Shown: positions 14,085 to 22,145 of the stretch, piece after piece
Layout: each line of letters starts with the position of its first letter
Numbering within the stretch: position 1 is the stretch's first letter
NCBI RefSeq assembly: GCF_031928785.1
Contig: NZ_JARQAL010000001.1
Direction: 5' to 3' (one strand)
Origin: Enterococcus_C asini_A
GTDB taxonomy: Bacteria; Bacillota; Bacilli; Lactobacillales; Enterococcaceae
DNA length: 64,000 nt
Program-made: the position numbers and the translations under genes
The notes under the pieces: model-generated
The model's database searches: none
What the model was told of the DNA's origin: nothing
The model's input: the letters and a program-made list of their open reading frames with translations, nothing else

Positions 14085-15137
14085 ATGTTACAGCGTTTTA
14101 CGATGAGTAATCATTTGCTTTACGCATTGAAAATTGGAATTGGCAGTGGCTTGTCGATTTATCTTGCAGAAATGCTACAACTGGAACATGCATCATCTGC
14201 CGGAATCATCACTTTGTTGACGATTGCTTCTACTAAATCCGAGACATTACGACTAGGCTTAAACCGGTTGGTCACCTTTATAGCTACAGCAGCTTTGTGT
14301 TGGCTGTTAAACACGATCATTGAACCGGAATGGATTGCCTATGGAGTGGTGATGGTGTTAGTAACTTGTTTTTTGAGTATGGGAAATTTATTGGCAACAT
14401 TATCAGTGAATGCGGTTGTTGTCAGTCATTTATTGCGGGCTCCGGCTCAAAAAATTACTTTGGAAGTTTTGTTTAATGAATTTTTGTTACTGTTGATTGG
14501 TTTATTGATTGCTGTAGTTATTAATCATTTCCAAAATTATGAAAGTCAAAAGAAGTATTTGGAAAATGGCATTTGGCAAACGGATCAAGCACTCCAAAGA
14601 ATTTTCCAAAAGTTATCGGCTTATTTGAAAGATCCTGCGTTAAACAATCAAGTTTGGGAGGACATCATCCAACTGGAAAAAGACATCTTGAAATATACTG
14701 GGATTGCTTTCCAATATCAACAAAATCGGTTGCCACAAAAGGATCATTACTTTGTAGATTATTTTGAAATGCGTCTGCAACAGAGCAGTGTGCTCCACAA
14801 TCTCCACTATGAGATGAAAAAGATACGAGTATTTCAAAGTGATTCACAAATTGTAGCGACTTTTTTAGATTCTATTAGCGAGCAACTGCCAGATATGCTC
14901 TCTCCCGAAAGCCAATTGGTTTCTTTGGAGGAGTTGATCCAGCAAATTCAAGAAGAAAATCTTCCAAGCACTCGTGAAGACTTTTTAAGTAAGGCCCGGC
15001 TCTATCATATTTTGATGGATTTTGAGGAATTCTTGAAGTTCAAAGCTCGCTTTGTTGCGGGGTTACCTGTCCAAAAACACGAAAATTGGCGTTTTTTACC
15101 TATCTCAGAAATTAAAAAGGAGCGGCCTAATAATTAG
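14085..15137 (+). CDS. Aromatic acid exporter (ArAE/DUF939) family membrane protein
   Basis: The N-terminal half holds about six hydrophobic segments typical of the DUF939/ArAE family, starting ALKIGIGSGLSIYLAEML and containing ITLLTIASTKSETLRLGLNR. The C-terminal half, from about residue 155, is soluble and helical, the DUF939 C-terminal domain. Family members are proposed efflux proteins for aromatic or amphipathic acids, but few have been tested. The ATG has GGAGG eight bases upstream. It may be co-transcribed with the next 117-aa gene 88 bp away, as no terminator is visible between them. Length (350 residues) fits the Gram-positive form. Confidence 0.85.
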   Translation: MLQRFTMSNHLLYALKIGIGSGLSIYLAEMLQLEHASSAGIITLLTIASTKSETLRLGLNRLVTFIATAALCWLLNTIIEPEWIAYGVVMVLVTCFLSMGNLLATLSVNAVVVSHLLRAPAQKITLEVLFNEFLLLLIGLLIAVVINHFQNYESQKKYLENGIWQTDQALQRIFQKLSAYLKDPALNNQVWEDIIQLEKDILKYTGIAFQYQQNRLPQKDHYFVDYFEMRLQQSSVLHNLHYEMKKIRVFQSDSQIVATFLDSISEQLPDMLSPESQLVSLEELIQQIQEENLPSTREDFLSKARLYHILMDFEEFLKFKARFVAGLPVQKHENWRFLPISEIKKERPNN

Positions 15138-15225
15138 GTGACTTTTTATAGTAGTCTTTGTTTGCTCCTTTGCCATTTCTCTAGGACAATGTAAGTAATA
15201 AAAAGTTTTAATGAGGTGAAAGACA

Positions 15226-15579
15226 ATGGAAGAGTTTCGTAAAATTTATAGTACTTCTCAGCAGTTTTTATTACTCCAAGCCTATGTGGATGAGGTTTTG
15301 ACTGAATCGCAGTTGTTGAATTTTATGCTTCTAGAAGATAGTGAGCACCGTCACCTTGTTTTTTATCAACAAGGTTTGTTAGTCATCCGGCCTGCTTTTG
15401 ATTTGGATCAATTTACTCATATTTTGATTCCAAAGGATGAATTGCAATTGTCTACAGCAGGTCAGCACTTAGTCGCGACTTCTAAGCGAGGGCGGTGGGA
15501 AGTGGCTTTTGAAAATGAAAGGGAAGCAGCACAAGTTGTCCAAGAGGTGCGCTATGTCTTTCAAACAGCTGAAAGTTAA
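15226..15579 (+). CDS. Uncharacterised 117-aa protein
   Basis: The frame starts at ATG with a GAGGTGAAAG ribosome binding site and encodes a soluble protein that begins with a helix and continues with several predicted short strands (HLVFYQQGLLVIR, THILIPKDELQL), ending in a helix. I do not recognise the family. It follows the ArAE-like gene without an obvious terminator, so the two may be co-transcribed. No function is proposed. Confidence 0.7.
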   Translation: MEEFRKIYSTSQQFLLLQAYVDEVLTESQLLNFMLLEDSEHRHLVFYQQGLLVIRPAFDLDQFTHILIPKDELQLSTAGQHLVATSKRGRWEVAFENEREAAQVVQEVRYVFQTAES

Positions 15580-15682
15580 CGGTTTTACTTGAGCTAGGTT
15601 GCTTGAAAACGGGATTTTTTCTTTTATTACCTATGATTTAGCTATAAAATGTGTCAAAAAGTATTTAAAAAGAGGTTTTCAA

Positions 15683-15711
15683 TTGCCGAAACCAGCTTTT
15701 CTCAGTAGAAT
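15683..15711 (+). promoter_or_regulatory. Promoter of the VOC family gene
   Basis: TTGCCG (15683-15688) and TAGAAT (15706-15711) are separated by exactly 17 bp, 27 bp before the start codon. Confidence 0.7.
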
Positions 15712-15738
15712 AGGTTTGGGAAGAGGAGCGTGACGCAT

Positions 15739-16557
15739 GTGAATTTTAGGTTAGGGGAGCAGACCCGAATTGAAACCGTAGCGATTCGAGTAAAGGACCG
15801 GGACGCCATGATTGCCTTTTATCGGGATATTATCGGCTTTACTTTGAAACGGGAAGAAAATGAATTAGCCATTATGGGCAATAAAAAACCTGAAGATGAA
15901 AGTCTTTGGTTAGAAGAAAGCCCTCGAGCGCAAGAATTTTTTGACCAACCAAAAAAATTACAACGAATTAGTTTAGTGATTCCTACTGAAGCAGAGTTAG
16001 CAGATATCGCCAAACGAATTCATGACCAGCAATATCCAGTTGTAGAGGCTTTGTGGGATCAAGGTGTAATGGGGATTTTATTAAATGACCCAGAAGGAAA
16101 TCAAATCGAGCTTTATTATGGTCAACAAGCCCAAGTTCAGGGAAATCCAGAACCATTGATCTATGAAAAGCTAGCTCAAAAAGCTACTGGAACCTATCCA
16201 GTGCTTTCAGAAGCGGTCTTTTTCGATAAGGTTCATTTGAATACTGCAAAACTTGGAGATGAAGATGCTTTTTTACGTTCGTTAGGCTTTACTATCGCTG
16301 ATGAAACTCCAGGGATTCGCGTGCTGAATGAAGGCTGTTTTCACGTGGGACTGACGGAAAAGAACGGTGGCACCATTGAACAAAAAACCGATGATGTGTT
16401 AGGCTTGGACTTTTTGAAATTCAAAGTTAGCCAAGAGGATATTTTGGCTTTAATTCAAGAGTTAAAACAAAATGCCGCAGACTTTTTTGTGGATAAGAAA
16501 CAGGCCATCGTCACAGTTTATGACCCAACCGGTATCGAATGGTGGTTTACAAAATAA
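15739..16557 (+). CDS. VOC (glyoxalase/extradiol dioxygenase) superfamily protein, CatE-like
   Basis: The 272-residue protein contains two tandem vicinal-oxygen-chelate modules. The first includes VAIRVKDRDAMIAFYRDIIGF and DPEGNQIELYYG, with the usual metal-ligand glutamate near residue 130. The second is shorter and ends with DPTGIEWWF. The arrangement matches CatE/YfiE-type proteins called catechol-2,3-dioxygenase, though real substrates are mostly unknown. I prefer GTG 15739, ten bases after GAGGAG; a GTG at 15730 sits only one base from that site. A clean terminator follows, so the gene appears to be monocistronic. Confidence 0.85.
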   Translation: MNFRLGEQTRIETVAIRVKDRDAMIAFYRDIIGFTLKREENELAIMGNKKPEDESLWLEESPRAQEFFDQPKKLQRISLVIPTEAELADIAKRIHDQQYPVVEALWDQGVMGILLNDPEGNQIELYYGQQAQVQGNPEPLIYEKLAQKATGTYPVLSEAVFFDKVHLNTAKLGDEDAFLRSLGFTIADETPGIRVLNEGCFHVGLTEKNGGTIEQKTDDVLGLDFLKFKVSQEDILALIQELKQNAADFFVDKKQAIVTVYDPTGIEWWFTK

Positions 16558-16563
16558 AAGTAG

Positions 16564-16594
16564 CTGTCAGCAAATTTGTGCTGACAGTTTTTTT
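16564..16594 (+). terminator. Terminator of the VOC family gene
   Basis: CTGTCAGCA pairs with TGCTGACAG, followed by seven T. The next gene starts only 12 bp later, so that gene needs read-through or a promoter inside the upstream gene. Confidence 0.88.
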
Positions 16595-16605
16595 GAGGTG
16601 AAAAG

Positions 16606-17631
16606 ATGTATCCTAACACGCGCAATTTGATTACGAAAAAACGACAACAAGGAGTCTATCCCGGAGTTAACTATGGTTTTTTACAAGGAAATCAAGAACG
16701 TTTTTACGGAGAAGGTCTGGCTTCTTTATTGTCTCAAAAAGAGCAGATGACGCTGGACAAGCGCTTTGATGTGGCTTCATTAACAAAGGTGGTCTGTACT
16801 ACTACGGTGCTCTTAAAGCTTTGGGAGCAAAAAGTGATTACCTGGGAAGACTCAGTGAAACATTTTTTGCCAAACTTTCAAGACAGTCGGATTACATTGC
16901 GTCATTTACTAACCCACACAGCCAATATTCAAACCTGGATAAATAATCGTGACCAGTTGAATGCGGATCAGTTGCGACAAGCTTATTACGGTTTGACAGC
17001 CGGTAACAAGCTAGGTCAAGAAGTAAAATATACTGATGCCGGGACGATTTTATTGGGCTTTATGTTGGAAGAAATCTTCCAGCAAGATGTGGTAGAGATT
17101 TTCAAAAAAGAAGTCTTGGAGCCATTAGGTATGAAAAATAGTGGGTTCTTACCTGATAAAACAGAAATTCCACAAATTGTACCTACAGAAGTGGTGCAGG
17201 GCCACTTATTACAAGGGGTGACCCATGATCCTAAAGCCCGAGTACTAGGCAGACATGCCGGCAATGCTGGTTTATTTACTGATTTAGGTGATTTGGCTCG
17301 CTTTTGTCGGATGCTTTTGCACCATGGGCGTAATGGGGGTGGTAAGATTTTTTTGCAAGAGTCTACCATTGAGGCGTTATTGCAAGATCAGACGCCATTG
17401 AAAAACGGTGGCCGAAGTCTGGGCTGGGATTTATGCTTAGGTGCTAAAAATCAGCCAGCTTTGTTTCATACAGGCTATACGGGAACTTTTTTGTTAATCG
17501 ACGTAGCAGCCCAAGAAGCCTTTATTTTTTTGAGTAACCGAGTACATCCAGTTGACCGTAGAGAAGCCTACCTTTACGAACGGGATCAAATAATTGCTTG
17601 CTATCAAAAAGAACGGGGCATTATTTTCTAA
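16606..17631 (+). CDS. Serine hydrolase, class C beta-lactamase-like
   Basis: The 341-residue protein has the beta-lactamase/transpeptidase-like fold markers: the SxxK motif SLTK with nucleophile S58 and K61, a YTD triad in place of YxN, and a late HTG (HTGYTGTF) in place of KTG. It has no signal peptide or lipobox, so it is probably cytoplasmic and more likely an esterase or peptidase than a penicillin-binding enzyme. Relatives are often annotated as beta-lactamase family or EstB-like. The ATG has GAGGTGAAAAG upstream. It is preceded by a terminator and followed by a short inverted repeat. Confidence 0.85.
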   Translation: MYPNTRNLITKKRQQGVYPGVNYGFLQGNQERFYGEGLASLLSQKEQMTLDKRFDVASLTKVVCTTTVLLKLWEQKVITWEDSVKHFLPNFQDSRITLRHLLTHTANIQTWINNRDQLNADQLRQAYYGLTAGNKLGQEVKYTDAGTILLGFMLEEIFQQDVVEIFKKEVLEPLGMKNSGFLPDKTEIPQIVPTEVVQGHLLQGVTHDPKARVLGRHAGNAGLFTDLGDLARFCRMLLHHGRNGGGKIFLQESTIEALLQDQTPLKNGGRSLGWDLCLGAKNQPALFHTGYTGTFLLIDVAAQEAFIFLSNRVHPVDRREAYLYERDQIIACYQKERGIIF

Positions 17632-17632
17632 A

Positions 17633-17666
17633 CTAGAGGTAAAAACCTCTAGGAAAATGGTATAAT
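17633..17666 (+). promoter_or_regulatory. Inverted repeat and extended -10 promoter before manA
   Basis: CTAGAGGT and ACCTCTAG form a perfect 8-bp inverted repeat (17633-17652) placed where a -35 box would lie. TG followed by TATAAT (17661-17666) forms an extended -10. The repeat has no T-run, so it may be an operator rather than a terminator. Confidence 0.5.
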
Positions 17667-17731
17667 TGTCTATATTTATCAGACCGGACATCTTAAGTGA
17701 TTGTTTGGGATATTTGAGAGGAGTTTAACTG

Positions 17732-18685
17732 ATGGAACCATTGTTTATGAAACCTGTCTTTCAAGAAAAAATCTGGGGAGGCAATAAGTTACACACGGTT
17801 TTTGGTTTTGATTTACCTTCTGAAAAAATTGGGGAAGACTGGGCGATTTCGGCTCATCCTCATGGTGTTAGTATCATTGAAAATGGTCCTTTTAAAGGTC
17901 AAACACTGGATACTTTGTGGGCAGAACATCAAGAATTATTCGGCCATCAAGAAGGCCCGGTTTTTCCATTGTTAATTAAAATTTTAGATGCAGAAGATGA
18001 ATTATCCGTGCAAGTTCACCCAGATGATGCCTATGGACAAGCTCATGAAGGAGAACTAGGAAAGACGGAATGTTGGTATATTATTGATGCAGAACCTGGT
18101 GCCGAAATCATCTACGGCCACCATGCCAAAACACGAGAAGAACTGGCTGAAATGATTGAAGCTGGCCGCTGGGATGATTTATTGACCCGGGTACCAGTAA
18201 AAAAAGGCGATTTCTTCTATGTACCAAGTGGCACAATTCACGCCATTGGTAAAGGAATCATGATTTTAGAAACCCAACAGTCTTCTGACACCACTTATCG
18301 GGTTTACGATTACGACCGGAAAGATGCTCAAGGCAATTTGCGAGAACTCCATATCCAACAATCCATTGATGTAACTACAGTACCTGCCCGGACGCCTGAA
18401 TTGTCCATTAGTGAAGTGAAACAAGGAGCTTCTTCTATTGTGACTTATTTGCAAACGGATTTCTTCAATGTTTATGAATGGCAAGTTCGCGGTAATTTAA
18501 CAATTAAAGCCGGCGCGCCTTATACATTGATGACGGTAATCGATGGTTTTGGTAAATTAGTTGTTGAAGGAAAAAGCTATGATATGCCAAAAGGAACCAG
18601 CTGCATAATTCCAAATGGGATTGCAACTTGGAAAATTGAAGGGGACTGTGACATCATTGCTTCGGAACCCGGAACAAAAGCATAA
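17732..18685 (+). CDS. manA: Mannose-6-phosphate isomerase, class I
   Basis: This zinc enzyme interconverts mannose-6-phosphate and fructose-6-phosphate. The 317-residue length matches the short Gram-positive ManA. Visible hallmarks are the N-terminal FQEKIWGGNKL, the zinc ligands in LSVQVHPDDAYG, the conserved GKTECWYI, and YVPSGTIHAIGKG. The start ATG follows AGAGGAG. It is transcribed alone from a promoter with an inverted repeat and ends at a strong terminator. The role is mannose use and supply of mannose-6-phosphate for envelope sugars. Confidence 0.95.
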   Translation: MEPLFMKPVFQEKIWGGNKLHTVFGFDLPSEKIGEDWAISAHPHGVSIIENGPFKGQTLDTLWAEHQELFGHQEGPVFPLLIKILDAEDELSVQVHPDDAYGQAHEGELGKTECWYIIDAEPGAEIIYGHHAKTREELAEMIEAGRWDDLLTRVPVKKGDFFYVPSGTIHAIGKGIMILETQQSSDTTYRVYDYDRKDAQGNLRELHIQQSIDVTTVPARTPELSISEVKQGASSIVTYLQTDFFNVYEWQVRGNLTIKAGAPYTLMTVIDGFGKLVVEGKSYDMPKGTSCIIPNGIATWKIEGDCDIIASEPGTKA

Positions 18686-18687
18686 AC

Positions 18688-18716
18688 AAAAAAAGAGGCC
18701 ACGGCCTCTTTTTTTT
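18688..18716. terminator. Terminator of manA
   Basis: AAAAAAGAGGCC, an AC loop and GGCCTCTTTTTTTT form a compact hairpin with A- and T-runs on both sides. Confidence 0.9.
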
Positions 18717-18731
18717 GCTCTGGAAATGATT

Positions 18732-18743
18732 GCAATCGATTGC
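18732..18743. promoter_or_regulatory. MalR-type LacI-family operator O1
   Basis: The perfect palindrome GCAATCGATTGC fits the GCAAnCGnTTGC pattern of MalR-type operators. It lies about 100 bp upstream of the likely maltose operon promoter. A near-identical site sits in the promoter of the LacI-family gene at 27101-28129. Confidence 0.72.
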
Positions 18744-18809
18744 GCAGTCTTTCACTTTTGAAATCTTAAAAATAAAAACTTGCTTGGTGTAAAGAAACTT
18801 TTTTAAGGA

Positions 18810-18840
18810 TTGATCTGAATTACAATTTTCATGGGATAAT
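18810..18840 (+). promoter_or_regulatory. Probable promoter of the maltose operon
   Basis: GATAAT (18835-18840) has TTGATC 19 bp upstream, a weak fit. It lies between two MalR-like operators and upstream of the cre site. Confidence 0.4.
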
Positions 18841-18913
18841 AGCTGTTGTTAAAAGCATTTCATCTTGATTGTTTGTCCTTAAATGAACTGATTCTTTGTT
18901 CTTCGAGGAATTC

Positions 18914-18927
18914 TGTTACCGGTAACA
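18914..18927. promoter_or_regulatory. CcpA catabolite-responsive element (cre)
   Basis: The perfect palindrome TGTTACCGGTAACA matches the cre consensus TGWNANCGNTNWCA at every position. It lies after the likely promoter, where CcpA would act as a roadblock in the presence of glucose. Confidence 0.7.
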
Positions 18928-18931
18928 TTGA

Positions 18932-18943
18932 GAAATCGGTTGC
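18932..18943. promoter_or_regulatory. Second MalR-like operator O2
   Basis: GAAATCGGTTGC matches the GCAATCGGTTGC operator of the downstream regulator's promoter at 11 of 12 positions. It starts exactly 200 bp after O1 and directly follows the cre. Confidence 0.55.
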
Positions 18944-19002
18944 ACCAGGAAGCGTTTTCCGGCATAATATGACTTGTAAATAAACAATTGGAGGGTATGT
19001 AA

Positions 19003-20304
19003 ATGAGAATCGTGAATTTGAAGAAAATGGGAATTGCACTACTGTCAGTTGGAATGATTGCCACTATGGCTGCCTGTGGGAACGCCGGTGATAGCAAGGA
19101 CACTGCATCAGAAGACCAAGTCACTGTTGATATCTTTCAGTTTAAAGTTGAATTCAAAGATCAGTTTGAAGCTTTAGCAAAACAATATGAAAAAGCTAAC
19201 CCAGACGTGAAAATCAATATTGAAACCGTGGGTGGGGGATCTGATTACGGTGCAGCTTTGAAATCTAAATTCTCCTCTGGTAACGAACCAACTATCTACA
19301 ATGTAGGTGGACCAGAAGATGTAGAAGTTTGGCAAGACAAATTAGCTGATCTCAGCGATACAAAAGCCGCAAAAGCTGCTTTAGACGGTACGTTAGCTGG
19401 TGTGACCAATGATAAAGGAATGTTCGGCTTGCCTTATAACGTAGAAGGGTATGGCGTGCTTTACAATAAAGCTATCTTTGAAAAAGCTGGCATTGACGCT
19501 ACGGAAATCAAGAGCTTAGATGATTTAGAAGCGGCAGCAAAAACATTAGATGAGAAGAAAGATGAGCTAGGCATCGATGCTCCATTTGCATTAGCAGCTA
19601 AAGAAAAATGGATTACTGGATTACATTCTTCCAACGCCTTTTTAAATGCCGAATTCAACAATGATGTAACGGAAGCTTATAATGCGAAAACTGTAGAATT
19701 CAAATACGGCGATCAATTTAAGAAATACATCGACATTAGCAATGAATATTCTGTTCAACCAACCAATAGCTTAGACTACTCCCAACAAATTGAACAACTT
19801 TTCTCCAATGGGAAAGTAGCCATGACCCAACAAGGAAACTGGGTTTACAATTCGATTGCAGATATTAACGAAGACATTGCGGAAAATGACATCGGCTTGT
19901 TGCCAATTCCAATTGATGGGGTATCAGAAGGAACCATTCCAGTTGGGGTACCAATGTATTGGGGCGTTAACTCCAATGTGGATGAAGAAAAACAAGAAGC
20001 AGCCAAAGACTTCTTGGATTACTTGTACACAACGGATGAAGGAAAAGACTTTATCTTAGAAGAATTCAAATTCGTACCTGCCTACAGCGGTTTTGATACA
20101 GACAAGATTTCTGACCCATTGTCTAAAGAAGTATACAGCTATTACACAGATGACAAAGCAACTGGTTGGGTCTTCATGGGTTACCCAGCAGGCTGGGGTG
20201 AAAATACTCTAGGAGCTGAAATCCAACGTTACGTAGCTGGTGATGCAACTTGGGAAGAAATTATCCAAACTTCTAAAGATGCTTGGGCTGACGTACGGAA
20301 ATAA
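19003..20304 (+). CDS. Sugar ABC transporter substrate-binding lipoprotein (probably maltose/maltodextrin)
   Basis: The 433-residue protein has a lipoprotein signal peptide with a basic start, a hydrophobic core and lipobox TMAAC, so C25 would be lipidated after cleavage. The mature part is a family 1 extracellular binding protein, with YEKANPDVKINIE and NVEGYGVLYNKAIFEKAG typical of MalE-like proteins. It should capture the sugar outside the membrane and deliver it to the two permeases encoded downstream. The neighbouring maltose phosphorylase gene makes maltose the most likely ligand. The ATG has GGAGGG upstream. Two MalR-like operators and a cre precede the gene. Confidence 0.9.
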   Translation: MRIVNLKKMGIALLSVGMIATMAACGNAGDSKDTASEDQVTVDIFQFKVEFKDQFEALAKQYEKANPDVKINIETVGGGSDYGAALKSKFSSGNEPTIYNVGGPEDVEVWQDKLADLSDTKAAKAALDGTLAGVTNDKGMFGLPYNVEGYGVLYNKAIFEKAGIDATEIKSLDDLEAAAKTLDEKKDELGIDAPFALAAKEKWITGLHSSNAFLNAEFNNDVTEAYNAKTVEFKYGDQFKKYIDISNEYSVQPTNSLDYSQQIEQLFSNGKVAMTQQGNWVYNSIADINEDIAENDIGLLPIPIDGVSEGTIPVGVPMYWGVNSNVDEEKQEAAKDFLDYLYTTDEGKDFILEEFKFVPAYSGFDTDKISDPLSKEVYSYYTDDKATGWVFMGYPAGWGENTLGAEIQRYVAGDATWEEIIQTSKDAWADVRK

Positions 20305-20326
20305 AATGTAGAATGAAGTACGCATG

Positions 20327-20414
20327 AAGCAGGCGGTGGCAAAAGGACAGCCGTCAGAGGCTAGCAGGAAAACTGCAAGGCATCTGCCGAGGACTTTGGT
20401 CCCCCTGCTTTTTG
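20327..20414 (+). other. Long stem-loop between binding protein and permease genes
   Basis: AAGCAGG (20327-20333) pairs with CCTGCTT (20404-20410), followed by TTTG; inner hairpins include GGAC/GTCC. It is a leaky terminator or RNA-stabilising stem of the kind that keeps binding-protein expression above permease expression. Confidence 0.6.
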
Positions 20415-20436
20415 CTACATATGAGGGGGTAGTCTT

Positions 20437-21300
20437 GTGAAATATCAAAAGAAAACATGGTTTTATCTTTTCACTGCACCAGTGGTTATTGCACTTTTTG
20501 CTGTAGTAGTTGCACCTTTTATCTTTGGTTTTTATTATTCTTTTTCTGATTGGAACGGGGTTAGTGAAGCAACCATTGTCGGTTTTAAAAATTACACCAC
20601 TTTATTTTCCGACAGTGGCTTTTGGAGTTCCATTTGGTTTACTGTGAAATTTGCAGTCGTTGCCATTGTTTTGATTAATGTGATTGGTTTAGGCCTGGCT
20701 TTATTAGTTACCAGCAAGTTTAAAGGCGCCAATCTTTTGCGAACCATCTTCTTTATGCCGAATTTAATTGGTGGTTTGATTTTAGGTTTTATTTGGCAGT
20801 TTATCTTTATTAATGCCTTTAGTGCTGTAGGTACAGCCGTGGGAATGGATGGACTGAAAACTTGGCTGTCCACTACTCAAACGGGTTTTTGGGCGTTGGT
20901 CATCGTCATGTGCTGGCAAATGTCTGGCTACATCATGGTCATTTACATCTCTTATATTCAAGGTGTGGATGAGTCATTATTGGAAGCCGCTGATCTGGAT
21001 GGCGCCACTGCTTGGCAGAAGTTTTGGAATGTGAAATTCCCGTTGATTATGCCTGGTTTTACCGTTAGTTTGTTTATGACCTTGTCCAACTGTTTCAAAC
21101 TCTACGATCAAAACTTATCCTTAACGGGTGGGGGACCTTACAATTCCACGCAAATGGTGGCGATGAATATTTACAACACTGCCTTTGTGGAAAATAAAAT
21201 GGGCTACGCACAATCAAAAGCCATCATCTTCTTCTTGTTCGTAGCGATTATTTCCTTGACCCAAGTTTATGTGACTAAGAGAAAAGAGGTTGAAGCATAA
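20437..21300 (+). CDS. Sugar ABC transporter permease, MalF-like
   Basis: The 287-residue protein has six membrane segments and the ABC permease EAA loop (EAADLDGATAWQKFWNVKFP, about residues 183-202), which contacts the ATPase. It is the short MalF-type subunit of the carbohydrate uptake family CUT1. The start is GTG 20437 after GAGGGGG. It overlaps the next permease gene by one base (TAATG), indicating coupled translation. Together the two form the membrane channel of the maltose importer. No ATPase gene lies in the operon, so a shared MsmK-type ATPase encoded elsewhere is implied. Confidence 0.9.
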   Translation: MKYQKKTWFYLFTAPVVIALFAVVVAPFIFGFYYSFSDWNGVSEATIVGFKNYTTLFSDSGFWSSIWFTVKFAVVAIVLINVIGLGLALLVTSKFKGANLLRTIFFMPNLIGGLILGFIWQFIFINAFSAVGTAVGMDGLKTWLSTTQTGFWALVIVMCWQMSGYIMVIYISYIQGVDESLLEAADLDGATAWQKFWNVKFPLIMPGFTVSLFMTLSNCFKLYDQNLSLTGGGPYNSTQMVAMNIYNTAFVENKMGYAQSKAIIFFLFVAIISLTQVYVTKRKEVEA

Positions 21301-22121
21301 TGGAAAAGAAAAAATATTCCCAGTTGTTTCGGGCGTTTTTAGGCTTTTTGCTAGGTTTAGTCTGGCTAGTGCCCTTTTACTTAATGCTCAGCAACTCTTT
21401 TAAATCAAAACAAGAAATTTTTACTTCTCCTTTGAAATTACCAAAGGATTTTACTTGGAGCAACTATCCTGAAGCCTTTGAACAATTGGACTTCCTGAAG
21501 ACGCTAGCCAATTCTTTACTGATTACCGTCGTCAGTGTAGTAATCATCGTAATTTTTTCTGCCATGGCTGCTTATGCTTTAGAGCGGATTAAATCTAAGT
21601 TGAGTTCAGTGCTCTTTATGGCTTTTGTGGCAGCGATGTTAGTGCCTTTCCAGTCGGTCATGATTCCGTTGATTTCCATCTTTGGGAATATTGAAATGTT
21701 AAACCAAGTGGGAATCATCTTTATGTATCTTGGTTTTGGAGCGAGTATGTCGATCTTCTTGTACCACGGAGCGTTAAAAGCTATTCCAAAAGCTTTGGAT
21801 GAAGCGGCAATCATTGACGGAGCCAATCGTTTTCAAGTGTTCTGGAAAGTGATTTTCCCGATGTTGAAGCCGACAACGGTTACCGTGGCTTTGTTAAATA
21901 CCATGTGGATTTGGAATGACTACCTCTTGCCTTCTTTAGTCATCAACTCTCCAGAAACTCAAACCATTCCATTGAAGATGTTTTTCTTCTTTGGTCAATA
22001 CACAAAACAATGGCATCTAGCGCTAGCAGGCCTGGTTATCGCCATCTTACCGGTTATCATCTTCTACTTCTTCATGCAAAAGCAAATCATCAAAGGGGTA
22101 GCAGAAGGTTCGGTGAAATAA
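21300..22121 (+). CDS. Sugar ABC transporter permease, MalG-like
   Basis: The 273-residue protein has six membrane segments and an EAA loop (EAAIIDGANRFQVFWKVIFP) about 100 residues from the C-terminus. It is the second CUT1 permease and pairs with the MalF-like subunit encoded directly before it. The ATG overlaps the upstream stop codon as TAATG. The gene ends 24 bp before maltose phosphorylase, whose binding site AAAGGAG lies in the gap, so uptake and breakdown are co-transcribed. Confidence 0.9.
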   Translation: MEKKKYSQLFRAFLGFLLGLVWLVPFYLMLSNSFKSKQEIFTSPLKLPKDFTWSNYPEAFEQLDFLKTLANSLLITVVSVVIIVIFSAMAAYALERIKSKLSSVLFMAFVAAMLVPFQSVMIPLISIFGNIEMLNQVGIIFMYLGFGASMSIFLYHGALKAIPKALDEAAIIDGANRFQVFWKVIFPMLKPTTVTVALLNTMWIWNDYLLPSLVINSPETQTIPLKMFFFFGQYTKQWHLALAGLVIAILPVIIFYFFMQKQIIKGVAEGSVK

Positions 22122-22145
22122 TTCAGACAAAGGAGTTTAATTCAA

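Noticed and set aside
16606..17631. Secreted beta-lactamase conferring resistance
   Set aside because: SxxK is present but there is no signal peptide and the YxN and KTG motifs are altered to YTD and HTG, so an esterase or peptidase is more likely.
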